Below, piece after piece: positions 43,329-53,825 of a stretch of DNA of 64,000 nucleotides; position 1 is the first letter of the stretch, and each line of letters starts with the position of its first letter. The translations under genes were made by a program, and so were the position numbers. The DNA is taken from the NCBI RefSeq assembly GCF_023277925.1, contig NZ_CP063832.1, positions 5,253,501 through 5,317,500 on the forward strand. The letters run 5' to 3'. The notes beneath the pieces were generated by a model. That model was not told where the DNA came from. It saw only the letters and a program-made list of their open reading frames with translations, and did no database searches. The DNA is from Pseudomonas entomophila. Lineage in GTDB: Bacteria; Pseudomonadota; Gammaproteobacteria; Pseudomonadales; Pseudomonadaceae.

Positions 43329-44015
43329 TTAGCGTGGTAGCGGCCACAGATTGCTCAGGTACATGGCCTCGAGTACCAGTTCCGGTAGGCGTTGGTCCAG
43401 GCGGGCCACCAGTTCGAGCGCCGCAGTCTGTGCTGTCCATTCCTCTGGAGCCACCTGGGCGAGGGGGGCGGATTGCGGCGCTACCACCGTCAGGTCGATA
43501 CCCTGGGCCTTCAAGGGCTCGCGCTGTTCACGCAACCATTGCGGCAGGCTGTTGTGCCCGGCCGCAGGCTGTCGGGGGTCGAACAGTTGCTGGGCCGAGT
43601 ATCGGCTGAGGATCGCCATCACCTGGGGTTTGTCGCCCTTGGCCAGCAAGGGCCGGGCGCCGGCAAGGGCATGCTCGGTGGCGCGCAGGTTGCTGCTGAC
43701 GAGCCTCTCGAACAGCTCGGTGTCCGGCGTGTCGTCGGCGAGGTAGTCACAGACCCCGGCGTTGACGATCAAGCCGTCGAGCGCACCCCATTGGCGTTGC
43801 AGCTGCTGGCTGGCGGCTTCAGCCTGAGCCCGGTCCTGAATCTGGCCAGGCACGCGCAGCAGGTGATTGCCATGGCGCTGCGCAAGTGCGTCGAGTTCCT
43901 GGCTATCCATGGCGCTGGCGGCGACCCGATGCCCCTGTTCGAGCAACTGTTCCACCAGGGCCAGCCCAAGTCCTTGGCTGGCTCCCGTCACCCAGAAACG
44001 GCGCGTAATACTCAA
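43329..44015 (-). CDS. Short-chain dehydrogenase/reductase
   Basis: 228 aa from a TTG at 44015, whose codon overlaps the phrB stop; no ATG lies near enough to replace it, and the Rossmann fold begins at once (RFWVTGASQGLGLALVEQLL). The SDR pattern continues with NAGVCDY (the NAG motif). The expected YxxxK active site is poorly kept: only SRYSAQQLFDP is found, so catalysis is doubtful. It is the last gene of the phrB-MerR-DUF523 operon. In light-response clusters of this type an SDR gene is common. Substrate unknown. Confidence 0.8.
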   Translation of the reverse strand: MSITRRFWVTGASQGLGLALVEQLLEQGHRVAASAMDSQELDALAQRHGNHLLRVPGQIQDRAQAEAASQQLQRQWGALDGLIVNAGVCDYLADDTPDTELFERLVSSNLRATEHALAGARPLLAKGDKPQVMAILSRYSAQQLFDPRQPAAGHNSLPQWLREQREPLKAQGIDLTVVAPQSAPLAQVAPEEWTAQTAALELVARLDQRLPELVLEAMYLSNLWPLPR

Positions 44016-45472
44016 GATGGTTCCCTCTGGTTCTGCCAGGTGGACAGCCCTTTGAAGGCGTCCAGTGCACGCTGGCGACTGCTGTCGAGATCGACGATCG
44101 GACTTGTGTAGCTGTTTGAGTAATTATTAGTAGCAAATAGATCGGCAGATTTCACCGGTCGATGAATCGTTTTTTCGTCCAGTTGCTGCAACTCAGGCAG
44201 CCATTGGCGAATGAAGGTTCCCTTCGGGTCGAAGCGTTGTGACTGGGTGGTCGGATTGAAGATCCGGAAATAGGGCACCGCGTCCGTTCCGGTCGAGGCG
44301 CTCCACTGCCAGCCGCCGTTGTTGGCGGCCAGGTCGCCGTCGATCAGGTGGCGCATGAAATGGCGCTCGCCCTCGCGCCAGTCGATCAACAGGTTCTTGC
44401 TGAGGAACATGGCGACGATCATGCGCAGGCGGTTGTGCATCCAACCCGTCTCCAGCAACTGACGCATGGCGGCATCGATGATTGGGAAGCCGGTCCGTCC
44501 TTGTTTCCAGGCCTCCAGGTCGCCCGGCGCGTTGCGCCACGGCAAGGCCTCGGTATGTACACGGAAGGCGCGGTGCCGCGAGACCTGTGGATAACCCACC
44601 AGGATGTGCTTGTAGAACTCCCGCCACAGCAGTTCGTTCACCCAGGTCTGCACCCCGGCGTTGCCGCTGTCGAACTCGCCGTGATTGCTGGCCAGTGCCG
44701 CGTGCAGGCATTGGCGTGGCGAGATGACGCCGGCCGCCAGGTAGGGCGAGAGCTGGCTGGTGCCTGCCTTGGCGGGCAGGTCGCGCAGTTGCGGGTAGTC
44801 TTCGACGGTTTCGTCGATGAAGCGCGACAGCCGCCGCTGGGCTTCTTCTTCCCCGGCTGGCCAGTGGTCGCGCAGAGGCTGCGCGGGAATGGTAAAGCCA
44901 TCGACCTGCTCCGGGATGGTATCGCTGGCGATGTCGAGAGGGGCTTGGCGATGCGGCTGTTGTGCTCGCGCGGGCAGGCTGCGGTGCAGGTGTTCGAGGC
45001 AGACGCGCTTGAACTGGCTGAACACCTGGAAGTACTGGCCGCCACGGGTCAGTACGCTGCCGGGCTTGAACAGCAATTGGTCGAGATGGGCGTGGGTGGC
45101 GACCCCGGACTGCTCCAGCAGGGTACGAGCCGCGCTGTCGCGCAGGGTTTCATTGACGCCGTACTCTTCGTTCCAGTGCACGGTGTCGATTCGGTGCTGG
45201 CGGCAGACTTCGAGCAGTACCTGGGGCACCTCGCGCCAGGTGTCGGTGGTGCGCACCAGCAGGGGGATGTTCAAGGCTTCCAGGGCCTGGCTCAGCAGGC
45301 GCAGGTTGCGCAGCCAGAAATCCACCTTGCAGGCGGCGTCATCATGGCATTGCCATTGGCCGGGGCTGGCGATCCAGAGCGCCACGGTCGGGCCACCCTG
45401 GCTGGCGGCCGAGAGCGCGGTGTTGTCGTCGATGCGCAGGTCGCTGCGCAGCCAGATCAGTTGCATGGGCAT
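44012..45472 (-). CDS. phrB: Deoxyribodipyrimidine photolyase (CPD photolyase)
   Basis: 486 aa (ATG at 45472; a second ATG two codons on at 45466 is equally possible). It repairs cyclobutane pyrimidine dimers using blue light, with FAD and an antenna cofactor. The N-terminal antenna domain begins IWLRSDLRIDDNTALSAAS. The FAD domain has ETGWMHNRLRMIVAMFLSKN, LAANNGGWQWSASTGTDA and YFRIFNPTTQSQRFDP, all photolyase signatures. It is co-transcribed with the MerR-type gene upstream (19-base gap) and the SDR downstream (four-base overlap). Confidence 0.96.
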   Translation of the reverse strand: MPMQLIWLRSDLRIDDNTALSAASQGGPTVALWIASPGQWQCHDDAACKVDFWLRNLRLLSQALEALNIPLLVRTTDTWREVPQVLLEVCRQHRIDTVHWNEEYGVNETLRDSAARTLLEQSGVATHAHLDQLLFKPGSVLTRGGQYFQVFSQFKRVCLEHLHRSLPARAQQPHRQAPLDIASDTIPEQVDGFTIPAQPLRDHWPAGEEEAQRRLSRFIDETVEDYPQLRDLPAKAGTSQLSPYLAAGVISPRQCLHAALASNHGEFDSGNAGVQTWVNELLWREFYKHILVGYPQVSRHRAFRVHTEALPWRNAPGDLEAWKQGRTGFPIIDAAMRQLLETGWMHNRLRMIVAMFLSKNLLIDWREGERHFMRHLIDGDLAANNGGWQWSASTGTDAVPYFRIFNPTTQSQRFDPKGTFIRQWLPELQQLDEKTIHRPVKSADLFATNNYSNSYTSPIVDLDSSRQRALDAFKGLSTWQNQREPS

Positions 45473-45491
45473 TCGGGCCTGTGGTGGTCGA

Positions 45492-46361
45492 TCAGGGTTG
45501 CTGAAGCAGGCGCAGGGCTGCCTGGGGGCTATCGAACAGTTGCAGGTGGGGCAGTGCCAGTGCCTGCAATTGCGCTTCGAACAGGCCGATGGCGCTGCCG
45601 CCTGCCAGTGTGTTCACACTGATTTCCCGCAAGGCTCGCGACAGGGCGGGCAGATCCGGGCGGCGCCCGAGGTGCAGCAGCAATGCGCGGGGTTGCAGCA
45701 GCTCCACGGCTTGGCGCAGTTGCCGAGGTTCGACCGGCCATTCGAGGATTTCCAACGGCTGGCCGCTGCTGCTCAACAGCCAGGCGCAGAGCCAGAATTC
45801 GGCTTCGAAAGGCGTGTCGTCGGTGCGGGCGAGCAACACGCAAGGGCCGGCCAGTGAGTGGCTGTCGTGGTAGACCCGTGCGCCCAGCTTGCTGCGCAGC
45901 CAGGTGTGAAAGAACACCTGCTCCAGGCGCGCGTCGAAATGCGACTGCCAGCGCAGGGCGAGGGCGTCCAGCAGAGGCAGGAACAGGCGTTCACAGACGG
46001 TCACGGCGGGGTAGAGCGCCATTGCCTGGTTCAGCAATTGGTCCAGCTGGCGCTGGGCAAGGCGGGCGATAGCGCCGACCATCTGTTCGATGCGCTCGCC
46101 CCATTCGCCCTGCACGGTGGTCGCGGGGTCAGCGGCCTTGTCCAGCAGTTCGCGCACCTGGCTCACCGCCGCGCCCCGTTCGAGCCAGCGCAGCACGGCT
46201 TGCACCCGCTGCACCTGGTCCTGTGGATAAAGCCGATGCCCTTTGGGCGTGCGCTGGGGTTTGATCAGGCCGTAGCGACGCTCCCAGGCGCGCAGGGTGA
46301 CCGGGTTGACGCCGGTCAGCCGGGCCACTTCGCCGATGGGTAGCAGGTCTTCAGATTGCAT
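45492..46361 (-). CDS. MerR-family regulator, LitR/CarH-like without a B12 site
   Basis: 289 aa. The MerR HTH is at the N-terminus (LLPIGEVARLTGVNPVTLRA; WERRYGLIKPQRTPKGHRLY, residues 6-45). The C-terminal part has the length and helical organisation of the LitR/CarH photoreceptor family (a helical domain, then a Rossmann-like cobalamin domain), but I see no DxHxxG cobalamin motif. That fits the class II LitR proteins of P. putida, which work with a separate blue-light sensor. It lies in the operon with phrB, and the operators at 47339, 47389 and 48465 are its likely targets. It overlaps the DUF523-DUF1722 gene by 11 bases. Confidence 0.85.
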   Translation of the reverse strand: MQSEDLLPIGEVARLTGVNPVTLRAWERRYGLIKPQRTPKGHRLYPQDQVQRVQAVLRWLERGAAVSQVRELLDKAADPATTVQGEWGERIEQMVGAIARLAQRQLDQLLNQAMALYPAVTVCERLFLPLLDALALRWQSHFDARLEQVFFHTWLRSKLGARVYHDSHSLAGPCVLLARTDDTPFEAEFWLCAWLLSSSGQPLEILEWPVEPRQLRQAVELLQPRALLLHLGRRPDLPALSRALREISVNTLAGGSAIGLFEAQLQALALPHLQLFDSPQAALRLLQQP

Positions 46362-47319
46362 TGCGTAGTCCGAGGGTTTCCGGGTGGGGTTGCAGGTAAG
46401 CCTGCTGCATCAGGTAAGGGGCCGGGTAGTTGCGCAGGTGGTGCTTGAGCAGGGTCAGGGGCACCACCAGCGGCACCACGCCTTTCTGGTACTGGCCGAT
46501 GACCTGCTGCAACTCGAGCTTGTCCGCTTGCTTGAGGTCATTGCGCAGGTAGCCGCTCAGGTGCTGCAACACGTTGCCATGGGTGCCGCGGCTGGCGCAA
46601 CGACGCAGGGCCTGCATCAGCTGGCTGAAGTAATGTGGGCCGATTTGTTCGGGGGCGTCGTCGCGGGTCATGCTGCCCAGCAGGCGCCCCAGTTTGCGAT
46701 AGGCTTGTGGGTTGTGGGCCATCAGCAAGTACTTGTAGCGTGCGTGGAAGCGGATCAGCGCGCCACGGCTTAGCCCATCGCTCAGCAAGCCCTGCCAATC
46801 GGCGTAGGCGTAGACGCGGGTGATGAAGTTTTCCCGCAGTACCGGGTCGTGCAGGCGCCCCTCTTCCTCGACGGGCAGGTCGGGGCGTCGGGCGCAGAAC
46901 GCCGACGCATAGGCGCCGCGTCCGCCCAGGTACGGAGGGCGGCCGTTGTCCTGGTACACCTTGACCCGCTCAAGGCCGCACGAAGGTGACTTCTGCATGA
47001 ACACGTAGCCGCAGATGTCATCGAGTTCGCCTGCCATCTGTTCGCCGTATGCACGCAACGGTCCAGCCAGATCGGTGGTGGTGTCGCGGCTGCCGGTGAC
47101 GGCGGGATGATCCGGGTCGCCCACCAGGCGAATGGGTTCGCGGGGCACACCAAGGCCAATGGCGACTTCCGGGCATACCGGCACCCACTCGAAATGCTCG
47201 TCGAGCAGGTCGCGACACAGGTCGGAACGCTTGTGGCCGGCGTTGTAGCGCACGTTCTGCCCGATCAGGCAGGCGCTGATGGCCAAGCGTGGTTTGCCAC
47301 TGGGAGCGGAAGGGTTCAT
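46351..47319 (-). CDS. DUF523-DUF1722 (YbgA-type) protein
   Basis: 322 aa from the ATG at 47319 (MNPSAPSGKPRLAISACLIG). Two domains: DUF523 (residues 10-155; ISACLIGQNVRYNAGHKRSD, KSPSCGLERVKVY) with conserved cysteines that could bind a metal, and DUF1722 (about 195-310; FHARYKYLLMAHNPQAYRKL) as in E. coli YbgA, encoded next to phr there too. The function is unknown; the association with photolyase genes suggests a role in light or UV response. It is the first gene of this operon; two operator copies lie immediately upstream. Confidence 0.88.
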   Translation of the reverse strand: MNPSAPSGKPRLAISACLIGQNVRYNAGHKRSDLCRDLLDEHFEWVPVCPEVAIGLGVPREPIRLVGDPDHPAVTGSRDTTTDLAGPLRAYGEQMAGELDDICGYVFMQKSPSCGLERVKVYQDNGRPPYLGGRGAYASAFCARRPDLPVEEEGRLHDPVLRENFITRVYAYADWQGLLSDGLSRGALIRFHARYKYLLMAHNPQAYRKLGRLLGSMTRDDAPEQIGPHYFSQLMQALRRCASRGTHGNVLQHLSGYLRNDLKQADKLELQQVIGQYQKGVVPLVVPLTLLKHHLRNYPAPYLMQQAYLQPHPETLGLRNAI

Positions 47320-47338
47320 GACGGACTCCGGAATAACC

Positions 47339-47362
47339 TGTACAGGGTGATCGTTTTGTACA
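47339..47362. promoter_or_regulatory. LitR/CarH-type operator 1
   Basis: TGTACA-N12-TGTACA, extended by GGAATAACC on the left and GGTTTATTCC on the right to give a long imperfect palindrome. It lies 20 bases before the DUF523-DUF1722 start, where a bound protein would block transcription. Confidence 0.75.
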
Positions 47363-47388
47363 GGTTTATTCCAGCACATTTGCAAACT

Positions 47389-47412
47389 TATACAAGTGCT
47401 ACTTTTTGTATA
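47389..47412. promoter_or_regulatory. LitR/CarH-type operator 2
   Basis: TATACA-N12-TGTATA with flanks TT and AG continuing the symmetry (CTTATACAA...TTGTATAAG). Centre is exactly 50 bases from operator 1; it ends 16 bases before the stop of the FAD gene. Confidence 0.75.
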
Positions 47413-47427
47413 AGCTTGCCGTTCCCA

Positions 47428-48507
<1,080 letters not shown>

Positions 48508-48600
48508 TCAGGTTCGCCTATGTTTATCCGAGAGCGTATGGTCAAAAAAGTGCCTTGATCTTAAAAATAGACCACGGCTGCCAACTGTGAGGACACAGCC

Positions 48601-49506
48601 ATGCATATATTGCTGACCGGCGGTACTGGCCTTATCGGCCAGCACCTGTGCCAGCTCTGGCGCGGCCAGGGCCATCGCCTGACCGTGTGGAGCCGAACCC
48701 CCGAACAGGTGCCGAAACGTTGTGGCACGGGCGTGCGGGGCGTCGCTCGTCTGGACGATATCGCCCAGGACGATCCGGTGGATGCGGTGATCAACCTGGC
48801 GGGGGCGCCGATCGCCGATCGCCCCTGGACGGCCGCACGCCGGACCTTGCTGTGGGCCAGCCGCGTGACCCTCACCGAACAGTTGTTGGCTTGGCTGGAA
48901 AGCCGCGAGCAGCGCCCTGGCGTGTTGATCTCGGGCTCCGCCGTGGGCTGGTACGGTGATGGCGGCGAGCGTGAACTGACCGAGGCCTCGCCCCCTGTGA
49001 AGGAAGACTTCGCCAGCCAGCTGTGCATTGCCTGGGAAGAGACCGCTTCCCGCGCGCAGGCACTCGGGATTCGCGTGGTGCTGGTGCGCACGGGGCTGGT
49101 GCTGGCCAGTGACGGCGGCTTTTTGTCGCGCCTGCGCCTGCCGTTCAAGCTGGGGCTGGGCGGGCCGTTGGGCGATGGCCGGCAATGGATGCCCTGGGTC
49201 CATATAGAAGACCAGATCGCCCTGATTGATTTTCTCTTGCGGCACAACGAGGCGAGCGGTCCTTATAATGCCTGCGCGCCAGAGCCTGTGCGCAATCGCG
49301 AGTTCGCCAGGCGCCTGGGCCGAGCACTGCACCGCCCGGCATTCATGCCGATGCCGGCGTTGCTGCTCAAGGCCGGGCTCGGCGAGCTGTCGACGCTGCT
49401 GCTCGGTGGCCAGCGCGCGCGCCCCGTGCGCCTGCTGGCGGCAGGCTTCACGTTCCGCTTCAACGATCTGCAATCGGCCCTGGACGACCTGTCCAGGCGC
49501 CTCTGA
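48601..49506 (+). CDS. TIGR01777-type NAD(P)-binding epimerase-like protein (YfcH)
   Basis: 301 aa. Extended SDR fold: [20 protein letters not shown] at the N-terminus, then [15 protein letters not shown], and [20 protein letters not shown], the hallmark of the YfcH/TIGR01777 family related to nucleotide-sugar epimerases. A C-terminal DUF1731 segment ([20 protein letters not shown]) is present. Substrate unknown. Divergent from the renalase-like gene, sharing the operator 3 region; hemH follows after 13 bases and is likely co-transcribed. Confidence 0.88.
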   Translation: MHILLTGGTGLIGQHLCQLWRGQGHRLTVWSRTPEQVPKRCGTGVRGVARLDDIAQDDPVDAVINLAGAPIADRPWTAARRTLLWASRVTLTEQLLAWLESREQRPGVLISGSAVGWYGDGGERELTEASPPVKEDFASQLCIAWEETASRAQALGIRVVLVRTGLVLASDGGFLSRLRLPFKLGLGGPLGDGRQWMPWVHIEDQIALIDFLLRHNEASGPYNACAPEPVRNREFARRLGRALHRPAFMPMPALLLKAGLGELSTLLLGGQRARPVRLLAAGFTFRFNDLQSALDDLSRRL

Positions 49507-49519
49507 CATAGGAAGCTGC

Positions 49520-50533
49520 ATGACCGATCACGCCCTGCTGCTGGTCAACCTGGGTTCGCCGGCCTCCACTTCGGTGGCTGATGTGCGCCGTTACCTCAAC
49601 CAGTTCCTCATGGACCCGTACGTGATCGACCTGCCCTGGCCGGTGCGGCGGTTGCTGGTGTCGCTGATCCTGATCAAGCGCCCGGAACAGTCGGCCCACG
49701 CCTACGCCTCGATCTGGTGGGACGAAGGCTCGCCGCTGGTGGTGCTGACGCGCCGTCTGCAAGCGGCCATGGTCGAGCATTGGCCCCACGGGCCGGTGGA
49801 AATCGCCATGCGCTACGGTGAGCCAGCCCTACCGGACGTGCTGGAGCGCCTGGCGGCCCAGGGTGTACGCAACGTGACGCTGGCGCCGCTGTATCCACAG
49901 TTCGCCGACAGCACCGTGACCACGGTGGTGGAACTGGCGAAGCACACCATCGCCGAGCGCAAGCTGCCGCTGCAGACACGCATCCTGCAACCGTTCTACG
50001 ACCATCCTGACTATATCGAGGCGCTGGCCGCCAGCGCCCGGCCGTACCTGGCGCAAGACTACGATCACTTGCTGCTGAGTTTCCACGGCTTGCCCGAGCG
50101 TCACCTGAAGAAGCTCGACCCTACCGGCAACCATGACTTCCAGGCCGCCGATTGCTGCAAGGACGCCAGTGCCGAGATGCGTGCGGTGTGCTACCGCGGC
50201 CAGTGCCTGGCCACGGCCAAGGCGTTCGCGCAGCAGATGGGCATTCCCGACGGCAAGTGGTCGGTGTCGTTCCAGTCGCGCCTGGGGCGCGCCAAATGGA
50301 TCGAGCCCTACACCGAGACGCGCCTGGATGAGCTGGGCAAGGCAGGGGTGAAGAAGTTGCTGGTGATGTGCCCGGCGTTTGTCGCCGATTGCATCGAGAC
50401 GCTGGAGGAGATCGGCGATCGGGGCAAGGAGCAGTTCATCGAGGCGGGCGGGAAAGAGCTGGTGCTGGTGCCGTGCCTGAATGATCACCCGGAGTGGGTG
50501 AAGGTATTGGCGGGGATGTGCGAGAAGGCTTGA
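49520..50533 (+). CDS. hemH: Ferrochelatase
   Basis: 337 aa from the ATG at 49520 ([20 protein letters not shown]), with AGGA upstream. It inserts Fe2+ into protoporphyrin IX in the last step of haem synthesis, at the inner membrane. The catalytic histidine lies in [15 protein letters not shown] (about residue 194) and the paired glutamate in [31 protein letters not shown] and [12 protein letters not shown] are typical. It follows the epimerase-like gene in the same transcript. Confidence 0.96.
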   Translation: MTDHALLLVNLGSPASTSVADVRRYLNQFLMDPYVIDLPWPVRRLLVSLILIKRPEQSAHAYASIWWDEGSPLVVLTRRLQAAMVEHWPHGPVEIAMRYGEPALPDVLERLAAQGVRNVTLAPLYPQFADSTVTTVVELAKHTIAERKLPLQTRILQPFYDHPDYIEALAASARPYLAQDYDHLLLSFHGLPERHLKKLDPTGNHDFQAADCCKDASAEMRAVCYRGQCLATAKAFAQQMGIPDGKWSVSFQSRLGRAKWIEPYTETRLDELGKAGVKKLLVMCPAFVADCIETLEEIGDRGKEQFIEAGGKELVLVPCLNDHPEWVKVLAGMCEKA

Positions 50534-50539
50534 GGCGCT

Positions 50540-50594
50540 TTCGCCGGCGAGCCGGCTCCTACAGGGCCTTGTAGGAGCCGGCTCGCCGGCGAAC
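50540..50594. repeat. BIME between hemH and uraA
   Basis: CGCCGGCGAGCCGGCTCCTAC and TAGGAGCCGGCTCGCCGGCG form an almost perfect 55-base inverted repeat between convergent genes; it may act as a terminator. Confidence 0.85.
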
Positions 50595-50606
50595 CAACGC
50601 AAAGGA

Positions 50607-51881
50607 TCAGTGCAACTGATCGTCCAGCTTCTTGTTTTTCCAGCCGTCGTTGCCCGGCAGGATCAGGTTCAGGGCAATGGCCACGATGGCGCACAGGGCG
50701 ATGCCCTTCAGGCCCCAGTCGTCCGGGCCGTCGCCACTGCCGATCAGTACGCCACCGATACCGAACACCAGGGTCACCGAGACGATCACCAGGTTGCGCG
50801 CTTCGGCCAGGTCGATCTTGTGGCGGATCATGGTGTTCATGCCCACCGCCGCAATGGAGCCGAACAGCAGGCAGAGAATGCCGCCCATCACTGGCACCGG
50901 AATGCTCTGCAGCAGCGCGCCGAACTTGCCGATGAAGGCCAGGGTGATGGCGAACACCGCCGCCCAGGTCATGATCTTCGGGTTGTAGTTCTTGGTCAGC
51001 ATCACCGCGCCGGTGACCTCGGCGTAGGTGGTGTTGGGCGGGCCACCGAACAGGCCGGCTGCGGTGGTCGCCAGGCCATCACCCAGCAGGGTGCGGTGCA
51101 GGCCGGGCTTCTTCAGGTAGTCACGACCGGTCACGCTGCCCACCGCAATCACGCCGCCGATATGTTCGATCGCCGGGGCTAGGGCCACTGGAACGATGAA
51201 CAGGATCGCCTGCCAGTTGAATTCCGGTGCAGTGAACTTGGGCAGCTCCAGCCAGGGCGCAGCGGCGATCTTGGCGGTGTCGACCACGCCAAAGGCGAAC
51301 GACAGGGCAAAGCCCACCAGTACGCCCGAAATGATCGGCACCAGGCGGAAGATACCCTTGCCGAATACCGCCACGACCAGCGTGGTCAGCAGCGCCGGCA
51401 TCGAGATCATCATCGCGGTCTGGTAGGGCATCAGCACGCTTCCGTCACCCGCCTTGCCCATGGCCATGTTGGCGGCGATCGGTGCCATGGCCAGGCCGAT
51501 GGAGATGATCACCGGGCCAATCACTACCGGTGGCAGCATGCGGTCGATGAAACCAGTGCCCTTGATCTTCACCATCAGGCCCATGAAGGTGTAGACGAAG
51601 CCTGCGGCCATCACGCCACCCATGGTCGCGGCCAGGCCGAACTGGCCCTTGGCGAGGATGATCGGGGTGATGAAGGCGAAGCTCGAAGCGAGGAACACCG
51701 GGACCTGGCGGCCGGTCACCAGCTGGAACAGCAAGGTACCGAGGCCGGCGGTGAACAACGCCACGTTGGGGTCGAGGCCGGTGATCAGTGGCATCAATAC
51801 CAGCGCGCCGAATGCCACGAAGAGCATCTGCGCGCCCGAGACGACCTGGCGCCAGAGCGGGTCGTTGAAGCCGTCCTGCAT
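50607..51881 (-). CDS. uraA: Uracil permease (NCS2)
   Basis: 424 aa with about 14 membrane segments. It imports uracil with protons. NCS2 features: GAQMLFVAFGALVLMPLITG at the N-terminus, the substrate region ALAPAIEHIGGVIAVGSVTG with the key glutamate, and FGGPPNTTYAEVTGAVMLTK, the family signature. It starts two bases after the upp stop, so import and conversion of uracil to UMP are encoded in one operon. Confidence 0.95.
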   Translation of the reverse strand: MQDGFNDPLWRQVVSGAQMLFVAFGALVLMPLITGLDPNVALFTAGLGTLLFQLVTGRQVPVFLASSFAFITPIILAKGQFGLAATMGGVMAAGFVYTFMGLMVKIKGTGFIDRMLPPVVIGPVIISIGLAMAPIAANMAMGKAGDGSVLMPYQTAMMISMPALLTTLVVAVFGKGIFRLVPIISGVLVGFALSFAFGVVDTAKIAAAPWLELPKFTAPEFNWQAILFIVPVALAPAIEHIGGVIAVGSVTGRDYLKKPGLHRTLLGDGLATTAAGLFGGPPNTTYAEVTGAVMLTKNYNPKIMTWAAVFAITLAFIGKFGALLQSIPVPVMGGILCLLFGSIAAVGMNTMIRHKIDLAEARNLVIVSVTLVFGIGGVLIGSGDGPDDWGLKGIALCAIVAIALNLILPGNDGWKNKKLDDQLH

Positions 51882-51883
51882 GA

Positions 51884-52522
51884 TCAGGCGTCCTTCTGCT
51901 TGGTGCCGAAGATCTTGTCGCCGGCATCGCCCAGGCCGGGGACGATGTAGCCGTGCTCATTCAGGCGCTGGTCGATCGATGCCGTGTAGATCTGCACGTC
52001 CGGGTGGGCTTTTTCCACCACTTCGATGCCTTCGGGGGCTGCTACCAGCACCATGGCACGGATTTCCTTGCAGCCGGCCTTTTTCAGCAGGTCGATGGTG
52101 GCGACCATCGAGCCGCCGGTGGCCAGCATCGGGTCGATGATCAGGGCCAGGCGCTGGTTGATGTCTGGCGCGAGTTTTTCCAGGTAGGTGTGGGCTTCCA
52201 GGGTTTCTTCGTTGCGGGCAACGCCCACGGCGCTGACCTTGGCGCCCGGGATCAGGCTGAGCACGCCGTCGAGCATGCCGATGCCGGCACGCAGGATCGG
52301 TACCACGGTGATCTTCTTGCCGGCGATTTTCTCGACCTGTACCTTGCCGCACCAGCCGTCGATCTCGTAGGTCTCGAGTGGCAGGTCCTGGGTGGCTTCG
52401 TAGGTTAGGAGGGCGCCGACTTCCTGGGCGAGTTCGCGAAAATTCTTGGTGCTGATATCGGCACGACGCATCAGGCCGAGCTTATGGCGGATCAGCGGAT
52501 GGCGGATCTCACGAGTAGGCAT
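51884..52522 (-). CDS. upp: Uracil phosphoribosyltransferase
   Basis: 212 aa from the ATG at 52522 ([20 protein letters not shown]). It makes UMP from uracil and PRPP. The PRPP-binding loop [15 protein letters not shown] (about residues 128-142) and [20 protein letters not shown] are diagnostic; the C-terminal uracil-binding [16 protein letters not shown] is complete. Divergent from hpt, with both promoters in the 164-base gap. Operon with uraA. Confidence 0.97.
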   Translation of the reverse strand: MPTREIRHPLIRHKLGLMRRADISTKNFRELAQEVGALLTYEATQDLPLETYEIDGWCGKVQVEKIAGKKITVVPILRAGIGMLDGVLSLIPGAKVSAVGVARNEETLEAHTYLEKLAPDINQRLALIIDPMLATGGSMVATIDLLKKAGCKEIRAMVLVAAPEGIEVVEKAHPDVQIYTASIDQRLNEHGYIVPGLGDAGDKIFGTKQKDA

Positions 52523-52686
52523 GGGGGAGGGCTCCGGGAGGCGGGCAAAAAAACCGCGATAGGTTAATCTATTCAGTCCCTGATGTCGTGCAGTCATTGT
52601 GCACGTTAGTCCATAAAGGCTTGATCTGGGACGAGCGGATGCGTACCTTTGCCCGCTTTTCCAAAACGCACCCCCTGGAGAGCGCC

Positions 52687-53244
52687 ATGTCCGCCGATCT
52701 CGAGCATATCCGTCAAGTGATGCGCGAGGCTGATTGCCTGTACAACGAAGCCGAGGTCGAGGCCGCCATCGCCGAGGTCGGCAAACAGATCTGCAAGGAC
52801 CTGCACGACAAGAACCCGGTGGTCTTCTGCGTGATGAACGGCGGCCTGATCTTCTCCGGCAAGCTGCTCACTCACCTGCAGTTCCCGCTGGAAGCCTCCT
52901 ACCTGCACGCCACCCGCTACCGCAACACCACCAGTGGTGGCGAGCTGTTCTGGAAGGCCAAGCCGGAAGTGTCGTTCATCGACCGTGACGTGCTGATCGT
53001 CGATGACATCCTCGACGAAGGGCACACCCTGAGCGCCATCATCGAGTTCTGCAAGCATGCCGGCGCCCGCGCGGTGCACACTGCCGTGCTGATCGACAAG
53101 GATCATGACCGCAAGGCCAGCCCGGACCTGAAGGCCACCTACACCGGCTTGCCGTGCGTGGACCGCTACATCTTCGGCTATGGCATGGACTACAAGGGCT
53201 ACTGGCGCAACGCCAACGGTATCTTCGCCGTCAAGGGGTTGTGA
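52687..53244 (+). CDS. hpt: Hypoxanthine-guanine phosphoribosyltransferase
   Basis: 185 aa from the ATG at 52687 ([20 protein letters not shown]), with CTGGAGAG upstream. It converts purine bases to nucleotides with PRPP. The PRPP loop [17 protein letters not shown] and [17 protein letters not shown] fit the HGPRT group (VMNGG type). The WbuC-like gene follows two bases after the stop. Purine salvage here faces pyrimidine salvage (upp-uraA) across one divergent promoter region. Confidence 0.9.
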   Translation: MSADLEHIRQVMREADCLYNEAEVEAAIAEVGKQICKDLHDKNPVVFCVMNGGLIFSGKLLTHLQFPLEASYLHATRYRNTTSGGELFWKAKPEVSFIDRDVLIVDDILDEGHTLSAIIEFCKHAGARAVHTAVLIDKDHDRKASPDLKATYTGLPCVDRYIFGYGMDYKGYWRNANGIFAVKGL

Positions 53245-53246
53245 TC

Positions 53247-53720
53247 ATGCGCCAGCCTGGGTTCCTCGATCAGTCGTTGTTCACTGCGCTGGCCCTCAAG
53301 GCCGCCAACAGCCCGCGTGGTCGCCAGCACCACAATTTCCATGAGATGGAAGAGCCCTGCCACCGCATGGCTGTTGGTCTCCAGCCCAACACCTATATTC
53401 CGCCGCACCGTCACTTGGGTGATGACAAGGCCGAGGCACTGATCGTGCTTAAAGGGCGGTTAGGGCTGCTGATCTTCGACGAGCAAGGGGCGGTGACCGA
53501 CAAGCGCGTCCTGCAGGCTGGTGGAGACTGCCTGGGTGTCGACCTGGCGCCAGGCACCTATCATGGCCTGGTGGTAATGGAAGCGGACAGCGTCATGTTC
53601 GAATGCAAGGCCGGCCCTTATCGACCGGTGGGTGAGGGCGAGCATGCCCACTGGGCGCCACGTGAAGGCGATGCGGGCGTTGCCGAATACCACGCCTGGA
53701 TGCGCGCGCAGTTCGATTGA
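53247..53720 (+). CDS. WbuC-family cupin protein
   Basis: 157 aa from the ATG at 53247. The WbuC fold is recognisable by HHNFHEMEEPCHRMAVGLQP followed by NTYIPPHRHLGDDKAEALIV, where the histidine cluster PPHRH would bind metal, and by APGTYHGLVVMEADSVMFEC. WbuC proteins occur in O-antigen gene clusters, but this family member is beside hpt and its substrate is unknown. Only two bases separate it from hpt, so the two are co-transcribed. Confidence 0.83.
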   Translation: MRQPGFLDQSLFTALALKAANSPRGRQHHNFHEMEEPCHRMAVGLQPNTYIPPHRHLGDDKAEALIVLKGRLGLLIFDEQGAVTDKRVLQAGGDCLGVDLAPGTYHGLVVMEADSVMFECKAGPYRPVGEGEHAHWAPREGDAGVAEYHAWMRAQFD

Positions 53721-53754
53721 GCTTTCGACCCATTGCAGGGCAGGCTTGCCTCCT

Positions 53755-53786
53755 CATCGTTGGAGCGGGCTTGCCCCGCGACCGGG
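53755..53786. repeat. REP-like palindrome
   Basis: TTGGAGCGGGCTTGCCCCGCGACCGGG, the GCGGG...CCCGC version of the REP family, between the WbuC-like gene and the following exported protein. Confidence 0.55.
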
Positions 53787-53825
53787 CCAGTGCGTAGAGT
53801 GCCTGCTCATGCCAAGGAGCCTCAC

